Of a DNA stretch of 64,000 nucleotides, positions 30,626 through 40,549 are shown one piece after another. Numbering within the stretch: the first letter of the stretch is position 1; each line of letters opens with the position of its first letter. This DNA is from CAKSFT01 sp045544615 (GTDB taxonomy: Bacteria; Bacillota; Clostridia; UBA1381). The notes under the pieces were generated by a model. The model was given only the letters and a program-made list of their open reading frames with translations. It had not been told where the DNA came from and did not search any database. The translations under genes were made by a program, and so were the position numbers. The stretch covers positions 1 through 64,000 of the forward strand of contig JAZPZI010000027.1 of assembly GCA_045544615.1 (NCBI GenBank). Direction: 5' to 3'.

Positions 30626-31561
30626 ATGTATATCGGAATTGATCTTGGCGGAACAAATATTGCAGTTGGAATTGTAAGCAATGAGGGTAAGATTATAGCT
30701 ACCGATTCAACGCCTACAATGGCAGAGCGAGATTATAGAGAAATTGTGAAGGATATGGCAGAGGTTACCAAAAAGGTGCTTGCAGATAATGGCTATTCGG
30801 TAGACGACATTGATGGTATCGGAATCGGATGCCCGGGTACTGTTGATAATAAAAACGGTGTAGTTGTCTATGCGAACAACCTCAAAATGGAGAAAACACC
30901 GCTAGTAGCTGAACTTCAAAAGCATATCAATAAGCCTGTTTCAATTATGAACGATGCTGATGCTGCGGCGTTTGGTGAGTATGTTATAAACGGTAAGGGT
31001 TGCGAGTCATTTTTGTTTATAACACTCGGAACCGGAGTTGGCGGCGGTGTAGTATTAAACGGTAAGATTTATAACGGCTTCAACTGTGCAGGAGGCGAGC
31101 TTGGTCATATCACACTCGTGCACGGCGGAGTTCCTTGTACATGTGGAAATGAAGGCTGCTGGGAGGCGTATGCATCGGTTACAGCACTTATCAGACAGAC
31201 CAAAGAGGCTATGGACAAAAACCCGGATAGCCTTATGCATAAGTTAGCAGAAGCTGAGGGAAAGGTAAGTGGAAGAACTGCATTTGATGCTGCAAAACAG
31301 GGCGACGAGGCTGGCAAAGCCGTTGTTAAGGCATACTGTGAGTATGTCGCATCGGGACTTGTCGGGATAGTAAACATCTTCCAGCCGCAAAAGCTTATTA
31401 TCGGTGGCGGTATCAGCAAAGAGGGAGATTATATCCTGAACCCGATTATCGAATACTGGAACAAGCGAGATTATAATAAGTATATGCCAAAGACTGAAAT
31501 CAGTATTGCAACTCTCTTTAACGATGCCGGAATTATTGGTGCGGCACTTGCTTGTATGTAA
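30626..31561 (+). CDS. ROK-family sugar kinase (glucokinase-like)
   Basis: A 311-residue kinase that would phosphorylate glucose or another hexose with ATP. IDLGGTNIAVGIV at the N-terminus is the phosphate-1 motif, NDADAAAFGEY and GTGVGGGVV follow, and ELGHITLVHGGVPCTCGNEGCWE holds the ROK histidine and the CxCGxxGC zinc site. No DNA-binding domain is present, so it is a kinase rather than a repressor. The cell context does not fix the substrate; glucokinase is the commonest function. Confidence 0.9.
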   Translation: MYIGIDLGGTNIAVGIVSNEGKIIATDSTPTMAERDYREIVKDMAEVTKKVLADNGYSVDDIDGIGIGCPGTVDNKNGVVVYANNLKMEKTPLVAELQKHINKPVSIMNDADAAAFGEYVINGKGCESFLFITLGTGVGGGVVLNGKIYNGFNCAGGELGHITLVHGGVPCTCGNEGCWEAYASVTALIRQTKEAMDKNPDSLMHKLAEAEGKVSGRTAFDAAKQGDEAGKAVVKAYCEYVASGLVGIVNIFQPQKLIIGGGISKEGDYILNPIIEYWNKRDYNKYMPKTEISIATLFNDAGIIGAALACM

Positions 31562-31568
31562 TTTGAAA

Positions 31569-31603
31569 AAAACGCAGGGATTTTATGCCCTGCGTTTTAG
31601 GAT
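31569..31603 (+). terminator. Terminator after the ROK kinase gene
   Basis: AAAACGCAGGG at 31569-31579 pairs with CCCTGCGTTTT at 31588-31598. Only 24 bases separate it from the next start codon and no promoter fits between, so some read-through probably expresses the TIR gene. Confidence 0.8.
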
Positions 31604-31621
31604 TTTATTTAGGAGAAAAAG

Positions 31622-33214
31622 ATGGAACAAAAAAAGGACATTTTTATTTCATATAAAGATAACGACGAAGGAATGTATTTCGCAAAGCAATTGAGTGAGG
31701 CTTTGGAAGATATGAATTATTCGGTATATTTCAATCCGAATGAGCATAAATCCTCTGATTTTACCGAAAAAATTGAAGTTGCAGTGAAAAACTGTAAGGA
31801 TTTTATCTTGATTGTTTCCCAAAAGTGTTTAACCGACCTTATGAGCGGTAATGAAAAGGATTGGGTAAGATTTGAGCTCCTGACCGCAAGAGAACAGGGT
31901 AAGAATATAATTCCGCTAATGCTAAATGGCGTCAAAATGCCATCAAGGTTCGAGGATATGCCGGAAGCCTTGCAGTTTTTGCCGAAAATAGACAATATTG
32001 AGGTTTTAAAACCGCAACAGTTTAGCGTTTCTCCATTGTCCGAACTTATGGGAGTAATCGTGTCAGAGAAGGAAAAAGACGATATTTACAGGGATGACTA
32101 TAATAATAATCCGCTCTACGATGTAAATAACGATTTTTTAAAGACGGCAGAGCTTGCAAAAGCCGGAGATTTTAAGGCAATGTATGAGCTTGCGAATATG
32201 TATTTTTACGGATATTCAAGTGAAAACGGAGAGTCAGTAAGAGATTTTCCGAAAGCTTATCAATGGTTTAAAAAACTATCCGATGCCGAGTGTGAATACT
32301 CTTCACTTGCTGATGCAATGCTTGCTAAAATGCACTACCGTGGAGTTGTGCCAAGAGAAAAACAGTCATTTAAAAAAGCGTTCGAATATCACAAAAAAGC
32401 ATCGGTTGAGAGTGAGTATTCAAAACAACAATGTGCATATATGATGTCGGTTGGACTTGGTTGCGATTTTGATTTTGAAGAGACTGAAAAGATGTATCTC
32501 TCAACAATGGGGAATAATGATAATGTAGCAGTTTCGGGACTTGCGAATTTTTATATCAGATACGGTCAATTCAAAAAAGCGGCTGAACTTTATGAAAGCA
32601 TTATACATACATTCCCGAAAGCTGCATATGATCTTGGATGTCTATATCAGATTGGGGTTGTATCTGACCCGCCAAAGCCTGATTATTTTAAGGCTGCATT
32701 CTATTTTCAGCATGCAATTAACAGCGGATACACCGATGCAGATGTGTATTTCCATTTAGGACAGCTATATTTTCATGGCTCGGCAGGATTCATATGCGAC
32801 TTCAAGATTGCACAGCAAAATTTTGAAAAAGCTGCAAATGCAGGGCATCTTGCGGCACAATATTTGGTAGCATATATGTATGAACACGGTCATATTGAAG
32901 TTGATATAAAAAAGGCGATTCATTATCATAAGCTATGTGCTGATAAAGGCTACATTTTATCACAAACACATCTTGCGATTCTCTACCAGCTTCCTGAGTT
33001 CAAAAACTACCATAAAGCCTTTCATTATGCACAAATGGCGGCAAAATACGGCGAAAAAGAGGGCGAATTTGTTCTTGGAAACCTGCTCTTTTTTGGCAGA
33101 GGATGTCAGGCGGATATCGATAAGGCGTATGAAATGTATAAGCTTGCCTATGAGCATGGATGTGACCAGGCAAAATTTATGATGGAAAAGGTTGAAAAGC
33201 TAATAAAGAAATGA
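31622..33214 (+). CDS. TIR-domain protein with Sel1-like repeats
   Basis: A 530-residue protein. Residues 1-150 form a TIR domain: KDIFISYKDND near 5-15, VYFNPNE near 35-41, a FILIVSQK strand near 61-68, and WVRFELL with E85 at the position of the NADase glutamate. From about residue 170 onward there are Sel1-like (TPR-related) repeats, with units such as AMYELANMYFYGYS and AQYLVAYMYEHGH, that bind partner proteins. Bacterial TIR proteins often hydrolyse NAD+ or make cyclic nucleotides in antiphage defence. No obvious cofactor gene is adjacent. Confidence 0.85.
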   Translation: MEQKKDIFISYKDNDEGMYFAKQLSEALEDMNYSVYFNPNEHKSSDFTEKIEVAVKNCKDFILIVSQKCLTDLMSGNEKDWVRFELLTAREQGKNIIPLMLNGVKMPSRFEDMPEALQFLPKIDNIEVLKPQQFSVSPLSELMGVIVSEKEKDDIYRDDYNNNPLYDVNNDFLKTAELAKAGDFKAMYELANMYFYGYSSENGESVRDFPKAYQWFKKLSDAECEYSSLADAMLAKMHYRGVVPREKQSFKKAFEYHKKASVESEYSKQQCAYMMSVGLGCDFDFEETEKMYLSTMGNNDNVAVSGLANFYIRYGQFKKAAELYESIIHTFPKAAYDLGCLYQIGVVSDPPKPDYFKAAFYFQHAINSGYTDADVYFHLGQLYFHGSAGFICDFKIAQQNFEKAANAGHLAAQYLVAYMYEHGHIEVDIKKAIHYHKLCADKGYILSQTHLAILYQLPEFKNYHKAFHYAQMAAKYGEKEGEFVLGNLLFFGRGCQADIDKAYEMYKLAYEHGCDQAKFMMEKVEKLIKK

Positions 33215-33234
33215 TATAACAAGGTGGTGAGACA

Positions 33235-34152
33235 ATGGAAATTTTAAGATGGTTTGAGGGGATAAGAACTCCGTCACTTGACTGGTTTTTCTCAACCGTT
33301 ACTAAATTCGGCGAAGAAAGCTTATTTATCCTGATTGGATTTATAATCTTTTGGTGTATAAACAAAAAACACGGCTACTATATTCTCTTTGTTGGATTTT
33401 TAGGTGTTTTAATAAACCAATTCTTAAAAATACTTTTCCGTGTGCCTCGCCCGTGGGTGTTAGATAAAGATTTTACAATTGTAGAAAGTGCAAGGGCAGA
33501 GGCGACCGGGTATTCGTTTCCGAGCGGACACACTCAGGTGTCGGTCGGAGCATACGGCGCTATTGCAAGAGCGACAAGTAAACTATGGATAAGGGTATTA
33601 TCGGTCATACTTTGCATACTTGTCCCGATTTCGAGAATGTACCTTGGAGTTCATACTCCTCTTGATGTTGGCGTGTCGGTAATTCTGGCACTCTTGCTCG
33701 TGTTTTTGATGTACCCGATACACAACTTTACAACAAAGAGAAAGAACGGAATGAGGGCGATTTTGGGCTCGATGCTATTGCTTTCGGTTTATTATCTTCT
33801 ATTTGCAGAACTTTACCCGTTTCCAAGTGATATTGATATGATAAACTATAACGACGCACTGGCAAATGCTTATAAAATTCTCGGCTCAATCCTTGGTATA
33901 TGGCTCGGCTATGAGATAGATGCAAAATATATAAACTTTGAAACATCGGCAGTTTGGTGGGCACAGGTTCTGAAACTTATACTTGGCGCTATTCCTGTGC
34001 TACTGATAAAGGGAATTTTAAAGCAACCGCTTGCAGAGGCTTTTAGCTTTGCAGGAGACGGAATAAGATATTTTTTGATTACTCTCTTTGCTTGCGGAAT
34101 CTGGCCGATGACATTTAAATATTTTCAAAAAATGGGGAAGGGGAACAAGTAA
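33235..34152 (+). CDS. PAP2-superfamily membrane phosphatase
   Basis: A 305-residue integral membrane protein with about seven hydrophobic segments and the three PAP2 motifs: KILFRVPRPW, YSFPSGHTQ and SRMYLGVHTPLD. It would dephosphorylate a lipid phosphate such as phosphatidic acid or undecaprenyl diphosphate on the outer membrane face. ATG with AAGGTGGTG upstream. It is two bases before the SDR gene. Confidence 0.88.
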   Translation: MEILRWFEGIRTPSLDWFFSTVTKFGEESLFILIGFIIFWCINKKHGYYILFVGFLGVLINQFLKILFRVPRPWVLDKDFTIVESARAEATGYSFPSGHTQVSVGAYGAIARATSKLWIRVLSVILCILVPISRMYLGVHTPLDVGVSVILALLLVFLMYPIHNFTTKRKNGMRAILGSMLLLSVYYLLFAELYPFPSDIDMINYNDALANAYKILGSILGIWLGYEIDAKYINFETSAVWWAQVLKLILGAIPVLLIKGILKQPLAEAFSFAGDGIRYFLITLFACGIWPMTFKYFQKMGKGNK

Positions 34153-34153
34153 A

Positions 34154-34930
34154 ATGAAAGCATTGATAACAGGTGCAAGCTCCGGTCTTGGCTGGGATAT
34201 GGCACATATTCTATCCGAGAAAGGCTACAACATAATCGCCGTGGCAAGACGTGAAGATAAACTTTTGGAACTTAAAAACAAACTGACAACAGATGTGGAA
34301 ATAATCTGTGCAGACCTGACCAATATTGATGCCTGTAAAGCTGTGGCAGAACGTGCCAATGAGGTTGATGTATTTATAAATAACGCAGGGTTTGGTGTTT
34401 TCGGAAGCTTTACCGAAACAGAACTCGATAGCGAACTCGCAATGATAGACACCAACATCAAGGCTTTGCACATACTGACCAAAAAGGTTGTTACAGTATT
34501 TAAAGAAAGAGGCTACGGTCATATATTAAATGTTGCATCGCTTGCGGCATTTTTCCCGGGACCACTGTTTGGTGCATATTATGCGACAAAAGCATACGTG
34601 CTAAGACTTTCCGAGGCAATCACAGAAGAACTCCGCCGTGAAAAAAGCAAGGTGAAAATCAGTGTACTTTGCCCGGGCCCGGTTCACACAGAGTTTGGTG
34701 ATGTAGCAAAAGTGTCGTTTGGAAACGGAACGGAAAAGATAGGGAAGTTTTTGGTTTTAACAAGCCGTGATGTTGCAGAATATGCAATAAAAAAGATGTT
34801 AAAAGGGAAACTTATAATCATACCGGGCTGGATTATACGATTTGCCGTATCACTTCGCCATATCCTGTCCGATAAGGTACTTGCAAAAATTGTCTATGTA
34901 CTGCAGAGTAAGAAGTGTTATAAAAAATAA
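34154..34930 (+). CDS. Short-chain dehydrogenase/reductase
   Basis: A 258-residue SDR enzyme with Rossmann motif ITGASSGLGWDMA, the NNAGFGVFG segment, and the catalytic Tyr-Lys in YYATKAYVL. The substrate is not evident; many such proteins act on lipids or keto-compounds using NADPH. It follows the PAP2 gene by one base, which suggests a shared role in lipid metabolism, without proof. Confidence 0.88.
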   Translation: MKALITGASSGLGWDMAHILSEKGYNIIAVARREDKLLELKNKLTTDVEIICADLTNIDACKAVAERANEVDVFINNAGFGVFGSFTETELDSELAMIDTNIKALHILTKKVVTVFKERGYGHILNVASLAAFFPGPLFGAYYATKAYVLRLSEAITEELRREKSKVKISVLCPGPVHTEFGDVAKVSFGNGTEKIGKFLVLTSRDVAEYAIKKMLKGKLIIIPGWIIRFAVSLRHILSDKVLAKIVYVLQSKKCYKK

Positions 34931-34940
34931 ACAAAAGAGG

Positions 34941-34970
34941 AAAGAGAGGCATAAAAGCCTCTCTTTTTTG
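34941..34970 (+). terminator. Terminator of the PAP2-SDR operon
   Basis: AAAGAGAGGC at 34941-34950 pairs with GCCTCTCTTT at 34957-34966, loop ATAAAA, T run after. Confidence 0.9.
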
Positions 34971-34976
34971 ATGCAA

Positions 34977-35007
34977 AAATATGAGCCACAGAATAATCTG
35001 TGGCTCA
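34977..35007 (-). terminator. Terminator of the large secreted-protein gene
   Basis: TGAGCCACAG at 34982-34991 pairs with CTGTGGCTCA at 34998-35007. On the minus strand the stem is followed by TATTTTT. Confidence 0.85.
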
Positions 35008-35043
35008 CAATTATTTAGCTTTTAATTCCTAAACAGTTGAGGA

Positions 35044-38000
35044 TTAAAGAGCAGCTGAATCAGCTGTATAACCTGCAACAGGAACCATTGTTGTCAAACC
35101 ATTCCAGAGGAATGCCTTAACTGTGTCAGCACCAGCTGTGTTAAGACCAGCTTCAGCAAGTGTCATTTCAACATCAGCTGTAAGCGGAATAGCCTTAATA
35201 GCTACGAACTGATCGTTTGAATATGTTGCAAGGATGAGTGTGCAAGCACCGTCGAGACCTGCAACCTTAACGCTTGTAGCTGTTACATCAAGAACCTTTG
35301 CAACACCTGTTACAGCATATACACCGTCAACAGGATCAGCTACAACATAACCTTCAGCTTCAAGAGCTTCAGCAACAGCTGCGTTAGTTGTTGTGATTGT
35401 AGCACCATCAACATAGCTATCGATAATCTGATCGGCTGTTACAGTACCGTTCAAAGCAACTGTGTTAACATTACCGTTAAGAACAACTGCAGCATTGATA
35501 GCACCTTCTGCAACTTCATCAGCATTGATAGCACCGTCAACTGTTACAGTTATATTATCATCTTCGAGTACGATAGCACCGAATAAGTAGCCTGGGTTAG
35601 AGTAAGCTGTCAAAGTAGAATCAGCATCAACAGTTGCTACAGAATTAGCAGAACCTGCCTTGAAGTAGAGAGCAGCGTAACCTGTTACATCAGAGTTAAC
35701 AATATTGATATCAGATTCAACGAATGTGATAATACCGTAACCTATCTTATTTGCAGTAATAGTAGAATCTGTTACATTGATAACTGTACCGTTTTCTGAA
35801 CCACCAACTGTGAGTGGCTGAGTATTGCCTGAACCTGTTACAGTAAGTGCAACATTTTCGAGGTTAAGTGTTACAGCAACTCTTGTATCAACTGCACGAT
35901 CCTTACCTGTTACAGTACCGTTCTTGATTGTAGCATCAGCATAAACTTCGATAGCCTTTGCAGCTGTGCTTGTGTAAGCAAAGTTGTTAAGGTCGAGTGT
36001 GATAGCCTTGTCAAGAGCGAGGAGTGCATTAGCATTTACATCAGCAAGCAATGTGATTGTATCGCCTGCAACTGCAGCTTCATATGCTTCAGCGAAGGAT
36101 GTGTACTTAGCTTCGCCGATAGCAGCTACATATTCGCCTTCAACTACGCCGTATGTACCGTCGCCATTGTCAGCAGGAATAAATCCATCTGCGCACCAAG
36201 CTTCATCAAGTGCAACTGTGTATGTACCTGATGTGATGTTGATTTCAGCAGTAGCTTCAATCTTACCATCAATCTTGCCTGTTGTTGAAACATTAACTAC
36301 AGGAGCATCGTAGTTGCCGTACTTGCAAGCATCGAATGCGAATGCCTTGTCACCTTCGTCGTTAGCGATGATGTTTGTAGCACCTGTGATGTTAACAGTA
36401 CCGCTGTTGTTAGAAACAACATATGAATCACCGTCAGTTGCTGACCACTTGTCAAGGTTAGTACCATCAAGAGTCATATCAACGATGTCGAGGTTAGCAT
36501 AGTTCTGGATGAGTGTATAGAACTCAGCCTTATCAGCATCAGCAACCTTCAAAGTACCGTTCTTCAATGTAACATCGTTACCTGCAAGAATCTGGAAACC
36601 GTTTGAAGTGAGAGTGCCTGAACCAACACCTTCAGTAAATTCGTATGTGAATCCACCGAAGTCAATTGTGATGTCCTTGTCGATCTTTGCACCTGCGCCA
36701 GCAGCGTCAGCGAGCAATGTAACAGTAGCACCAGCATTAGCAGCAGCGATAGCATCAGCAAGTGATTCGTATTCTACGCCACCTACTTCTGCAACTGCAT
36801 CGAATTCTACGATGCCAAATGTACCGTCGCCATTAGCTTCTGCCTTGAATCCGTCAGCACAGTAGTCAGAAACGTCTTCTGAGAATGTACCGCCGTTAAT
36901 TGTTGTGTTACCAAGAACTACACAACCTTCATCTTCATAAATAGTTGATGTGAATGAACCACCATTGATTGTTACAGTACCCTGGAATCCATTAACTGCG
37001 TTGTAAACACCGTTGAATGTACCACCATTGATAACAGTTGTGCCCCATGAACCGATGAGGTAGTCAGAGGTTTCTGCTACGTGGTTGAAAGTACCTGCAT
37101 TAACTGTGAGTGCGCCTGTTGTGCCAACTCCGATACCATATGTACCCTTAACGTCAACAGAACCGCCACCAACTTTATCGTCGATTACAACATTACCCTT
37201 TACAGTAACATCATAGTTAGAGTTGAGAGCGAATGTTGTGAGCTTCTTGCCGGCAAGGTCAAGAGTGATGTCGTTTTCGATCTTAATAGCTTCTTCCAAT
37301 GTAACATCTTCAAGAAGCTTCAATGTGTCGCCGTCTTCAGCTGCTGCCAAAGCTTCAGCGAATGTTTCGAACTGAGCATCGCCTACTTCAGCAACATATA
37401 CAACCGGAGGAGCGAGCTTTTCTACTGTGTAGATTGAAACATCTGAAATTTCAAACTGCTTTGCGTCTGGATTAGCAGATGAACCGAACCACATTCTGTT
37501 TACTGTGTAGTCATCAGCAACTGCGAATGGGATATCTGCATCCTTGTTGAACTGAACATATGTATCAGTTGCATCCTTATAATATACATTATATGTCTTT
37601 GCATCCATATCAAGGAGTACCTTGAAGTCATTTACAACATCCCACTGTGTTCCTGCAGGAACTGTTGTTTCTGATTTAACACCATTTGTGTTTGAATCAA
37701 ATTGTGTGCCGTAGAAGTTTACAAACTCAGCCTGTTCTCTTGTGCCGTTGTTGTATGGAGCAAAGCCGGCAAGCTTTGTGTAAGTAGCCTGAGCTGTTCT
37801 GTTACCGATAGCAAACATTGGCAAATCGTTACCGCTTGGTGTGTAGTAAAGACCATACCAAGGAACATTGTTGCCTTCTGCATCGTACTGGTTAGCACTG
37901 AATTCTACAACTACCAAACCTTCTGTTGGGAAGTCTGTAAGTGACTGTTCAAGGAATATACCGCCATCTGTACCATCATTTACAAAGCCCATGTAGTTAT

Positions 38001-38853
38001 CGCCTCTGTAAACATAATTCAAACCGTCAGCAATGCCAAAATCTCTTGCCAACTTCTTCGTAGAATCTTCAAAGTTTTCTTCGAAAAGAACTGTTTCAAC
38101 ATCATCTGCTGATGTGTGTACAACCTTCATATCATCGATAAGCACGCCACCTGTTGTTGAGCCGATGTTATAAACCGCATCAATCTTTGTGATAGGCTTA
38201 CCCTTAAGAACATCTGTTGAGAATGTGTAAGGAGTGCTCATTGTATCATAAGTTGCATTATTTGTCAGGAATGAAACTGTATTAGTATCGTGGTCGAGAA
38301 TGATGTTTACATTGCCCTTAGTTGTTGCATTACAAAATGTTCCCTGATTCTGAGAAAGTCTGTTATTGCTTGGGGTTGCAGTGTTGGTACCACCACCAGA
38401 TGTTACACGCATATCCCAGCCTCTTGAAGCTGTTCTGAGTTCAAAAAGCTTTGTGGTACCTGAGTAGAATCTCAAATAGATTGTACCGCCGTTATCACCT
38501 AACCAGCCGCCCAAGTTATAAGGACTGAATGATAAAGTAGTTTTACCTGTACCCTTGTCATTATCAGCGAAATTCAAAGCGAATGATGGTGTGATTGAAC
38601 CATAGGTTGCCGTATGAGTCATACCTAAGAAAAGCTTGCCGTCATAAACTGTTGTATCAACTGGGAATGAAGTACCATTACCGTTAGACTGCAAATTTTT
38701 AAGAGTTGTGATTTCAGGATTTACAGCCATGTGAGTATTGCTGTAATAATCAAAAGTCTTAACAGTTTCCAAGGTTGAATAACCCGGCAAAGCATTAGCT
38801 GTAACTCCGAGCAACATCGTGCACGCAGTTAAGAAAGCTAAAATCTTTTTCAT
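35044..38853 (-). CDS. Large secreted repeat protein, probable beta-helix adhesin-like
   Basis: A 1269-residue exported protein. Residues 1-22 form a signal peptide (MKKILAFLTACTMLLGVTANA). The first 480 residues look like concanavalin/LamG-type beta domains. Three repeat blocks then begin with similar units: VGDAQFETFAEALAAAEDGD, VGGVEYESLADAIAAANAG and IGEAKYTSFAEAYEAAVAGD, each followed by a run of short TITLD-like strands typical of right-handed parallel beta helices. The C-terminal 75 residues match a module seen in exported proteins of Clostridia (VKAFLWNGLTTMVPV). No LPXTG motif or membrane tail is visible. Carbohydrate binding or adhesion is likely, with no specific substrate indicated. 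Confidence 0.85.
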   Translation of the reverse strand: MKKILAFLTACTMLLGVTANALPGYSTLETVKTFDYYSNTHMAVNPEITTLKNLQSNGNGTSFPVDTTVYDGKLFLGMTHTATYGSITPSFALNFADNDKGTGKTTLSFSPYNLGGWLGDNGGTIYLRFYSGTTKLFELRTASRGWDMRVTSGGGTNTATPSNNRLSQNQGTFCNATTKGNVNIILDHDTNTVSFLTNNATYDTMSTPYTFSTDVLKGKPITKIDAVYNIGSTTGGVLIDDMKVVHTSADDVETVLFEENFEDSTKKLARDFGIADGLNYVYRGDNYMGFVNDGTDGGIFLEQSLTDFPTEGLVVVEFSANQYDAEGNNVPWYGLYYTPSGNDLPMFAIGNRTAQATYTKLAGFAPYNNGTREQAEFVNFYGTQFDSNTNGVKSETTVPAGTQWDVVNDFKVLLDMDAKTYNVYYKDATDTYVQFNKDADIPFAVADDYTVNRMWFGSSANPDAKQFEISDVSIYTVEKLAPPVVYVAEVGDAQFETFAEALAAAEDGDTLKLLEDVTLEEAIKIENDITLDLAGKKLTTFALNSNYDVTVKGNVVIDDKVGGGSVDVKGTYGIGVGTTGALTVNAGTFNHVAETSDYLIGSWGTTVINGGTFNGVYNAVNGFQGTVTINGGSFTSTIYEDEGCVVLGNTTINGGTFSEDVSDYCADGFKAEANGDGTFGIVEFDAVAEVGGVEYESLADAIAAANAGATVTLLADAAGAGAKIDKDITIDFGGFTYEFTEGVGSGTLTSNGFQILAGNDVTLKNGTLKVADADKAEFYTLIQNYANLDIVDMTLDGTNLDKWSATDGDSYVVSNNSGTVNITGATNIIANDEGDKAFAFDACKYGNYDAPVVNVSTTGKIDGKIEATAEINITSGTYTVALDEAWCADGFIPADNGDGTYGVVEGEYVAAIGEAKYTSFAEAYEAAVAGDTITLLADVNANALLALDKAITLDLNNFAYTSTAAKAIEVYADATIKNGTVTGKDRAVDTRVAVTLNLENVALTVTGSGNTQPLTVGGSENGTVINVTDSTITANKIGYGIITFVESDINIVNSDVTGYAALYFKAGSANSVATVDADSTLTAYSNPGYLFGAIVLEDDNITVTVDGAINADEVAEGAINAAVVLNGNVNTVALNGTVTADQIIDSYVDGATITTTNAAVAEALEAEGYVVADPVDGVYAVTGVAKVLDVTATSVKVAGLDGACTLILATYSNDQFVAIKAIPLTADVEMTLAEAGLNTAGADTVKAFLWNGLTTMVPVAGYTADSAAL

Positions 38854-38961
38854 GTTTTTTTCCTCCTAATTTATTTTGGTTTTTAGTTTTATAACATAGC
38901 CGTAAATCTGTCTTTTCAAACAGTGGGGTACTTTACATTTATGTTACAATACTGTGACTAT

Positions 38962-38990
38962 ATTATAGCACTTGTTTTTTATAAAGTCAA
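38962..38990 (-). promoter_or_regulatory. Promoter of the large secreted-protein gene
   Basis: On the minus strand TTGACT (38985-38990), 17-base spacer, TATAAT (38962-38967). It leaves a leader of about 100 bases before the start codon at 38853. Confidence 0.8.
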
Positions 38991-39078
38991 CAAGATTTTT
39001 GGATATTTTTTCTGCTTTTTTATACATTTTTTGTGAAATTTTCACCATTTGATACAAAAATAACGATTTCATGCGAAA

Positions 39079-39104
39079 AAACAGACAGGTTTCTCTGTCT
39101 GTTT
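39079..39104 (-). terminator. Terminator of the dipeptidase gene
   Basis: AAACAGACAG at 39079-39088 pairs with CTGTCTGTTT at 39095-39104; a T run follows on the minus strand. Confidence 0.85.
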
Positions 39105-39115
39105 GAAAAAATATA

Positions 39116-40483
39116 TTATTCCTCAACACCGCAGAATTCAATTATAGCATGTGCTATCATCTTTGCACAGGAGAGCATTGTGTCGAGGTTGTAACTTTCA
39201 TCAACCGCGTGCAGATTACCCGAGCCGTCACCCGGGATATATGGCCCGAAAACAACACCCTTGCCGCTATGGTGTGCATAGGTAAGCCCTGCCATTGTGT
39301 AGCACTCGGGCTCAAGTCCTGTTTCAGCCTTGTAGATTTCCTGTAATCCTGTAACAAGGTGCGAATCCTTGTCTGCGAGGTGAGGCTCGACATAGTGAAT
39401 ATCAAGCTCGCCTACCAAAATGCTTCTTATAATATTTACATAGTCTTCTGTGCATTCAGTTTCGTGAACTCTGCCGTCAACTGTATAGAAAATGTTTTTA
39501 CCATCAAATTTTAACTGTGTAAGCGAGATGTTAATAAGTCCGCCTGTCATTCCCATCGCTTCGCCGTGGAAAACACGGTGGGGGAATGCTTCATTTAATT
39601 CTTTAATAAACTCATTTTCAGGCTCGACAATTTTAAGTATTTCCAAAAGAGCCGTGAGAGAGTTGATGCAAGCATCCGGGATTGATGCGTGACCGCCCTT
39701 GCCTGATACTGTTAAAATAACATTTTCGCCATCTGCCTTTGCGGTGCACTTTGCATCGAGTGCAAGCTTTGATATGATTTCGTCTATCGCATCAACGCTA
39801 ACTCTTCGAAGAACTGCAGTTGATTCTTCAGGGATGATGTTTGTTGCACTGCCCGATGCGATGTTTATGATTTTCTCCAATTTTGCCTTGCGGTTACAGC
39901 TCAGGTGAATAAGCCCACGTTCGCCAATTCCGATAGGAAACTCACCGTCGGGTGTGAAGAAGTATTCGGGAACAGGGTTTTTCTTGACATATTCGGAAAA
40001 ATCGTCCATGCCTGTTTCTTCAGCACCACCGAGGAGCATTCTTACATTGTGTTTTAAGTCGATACCTGCTTCTTTTACGGCGTGCATCGCATAAAGACCT
40101 GCCACTGCAGGACCTTTGTCATCAACAACACCTCTGCCGTAGATGATGTTGCCGACAATCGTTCCGTCAAATGCAGGATATGACCACTTGTCAAGATCAG
40201 CAGGAACAACATCAAGATGAGCAATAAAACCTGTATTAGTTTCCTTATTATTATAGTCAACGGTATTTAATCGGTTTTCGAATGTACCGGTAATAAAGCC
40301 CATATCGTCTGCTTTTTTGGTGGCAAAAGCTAAAGCCTCGGCAACCTTTTCACCGTATGGCATCCCCGGTTTTTCGGGGCCTGCAACGCTTGGTATTTTT
40401 AAAAGCTCAATTAAAAAGGAAATCATCTCGTCCTTTTTTGCATCGAGTATAGTATCTACTTGTTTGAATAAATCTTCACGCAT
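39116..40483 (-). CDS. M20-family dipeptidase (PepV/Sapep-like)
   Basis: A 455-residue zinc aminopeptidase that would release amino acids from dipeptides in the cytoplasm. HLDVVPADLDKW provides a metal histidine, GRGVVDDKGP the bridging aspartate, and GGAEETGM the catalytic glutamate pair. The region between holds the lid domain. ATG start, AAGGAGAAA upstream. Single gene with its own terminator; the PepV-like length fits the family. Confidence 0.88.
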   Translation of the reverse strand: MREDLFKQVDTILDAKKDEMISFLIELLKIPSVAGPEKPGMPYGEKVAEALAFATKKADDMGFITGTFENRLNTVDYNNKETNTGFIAHLDVVPADLDKWSYPAFDGTIVGNIIYGRGVVDDKGPAVAGLYAMHAVKEAGIDLKHNVRMLLGGAEETGMDDFSEYVKKNPVPEYFFTPDGEFPIGIGERGLIHLSCNRKAKLEKIINIASGSATNIIPEESTAVLRRVSVDAIDEIISKLALDAKCTAKADGENVILTVSGKGGHASIPDACINSLTALLEILKIVEPENEFIKELNEAFPHRVFHGEAMGMTGGLINISLTQLKFDGKNIFYTVDGRVHETECTEDYVNIIRSILVGELDIHYVEPHLADKDSHLVTGLQEIYKAETGLEPECYTMAGLTYAHHSGKGVVFGPYIPGDGSGNLHAVDESYNLDTMLSCAKMIAHAIIEFCGVEE

Positions 40484-40549
40484 TGTATTTCTCCTTGAAT
40501 TTTAATTTTTAATATTATATCAGATAAAAATGAAAATGTAAACCTGTTT

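Noticed and set aside
35984..37944. Several + strand frames opposite the large secreted-protein gene
   Set aside because: They are low-complexity mirrors of the repeat codons, lack ribosome sites and lie fully antisense to a clear secreted protein.
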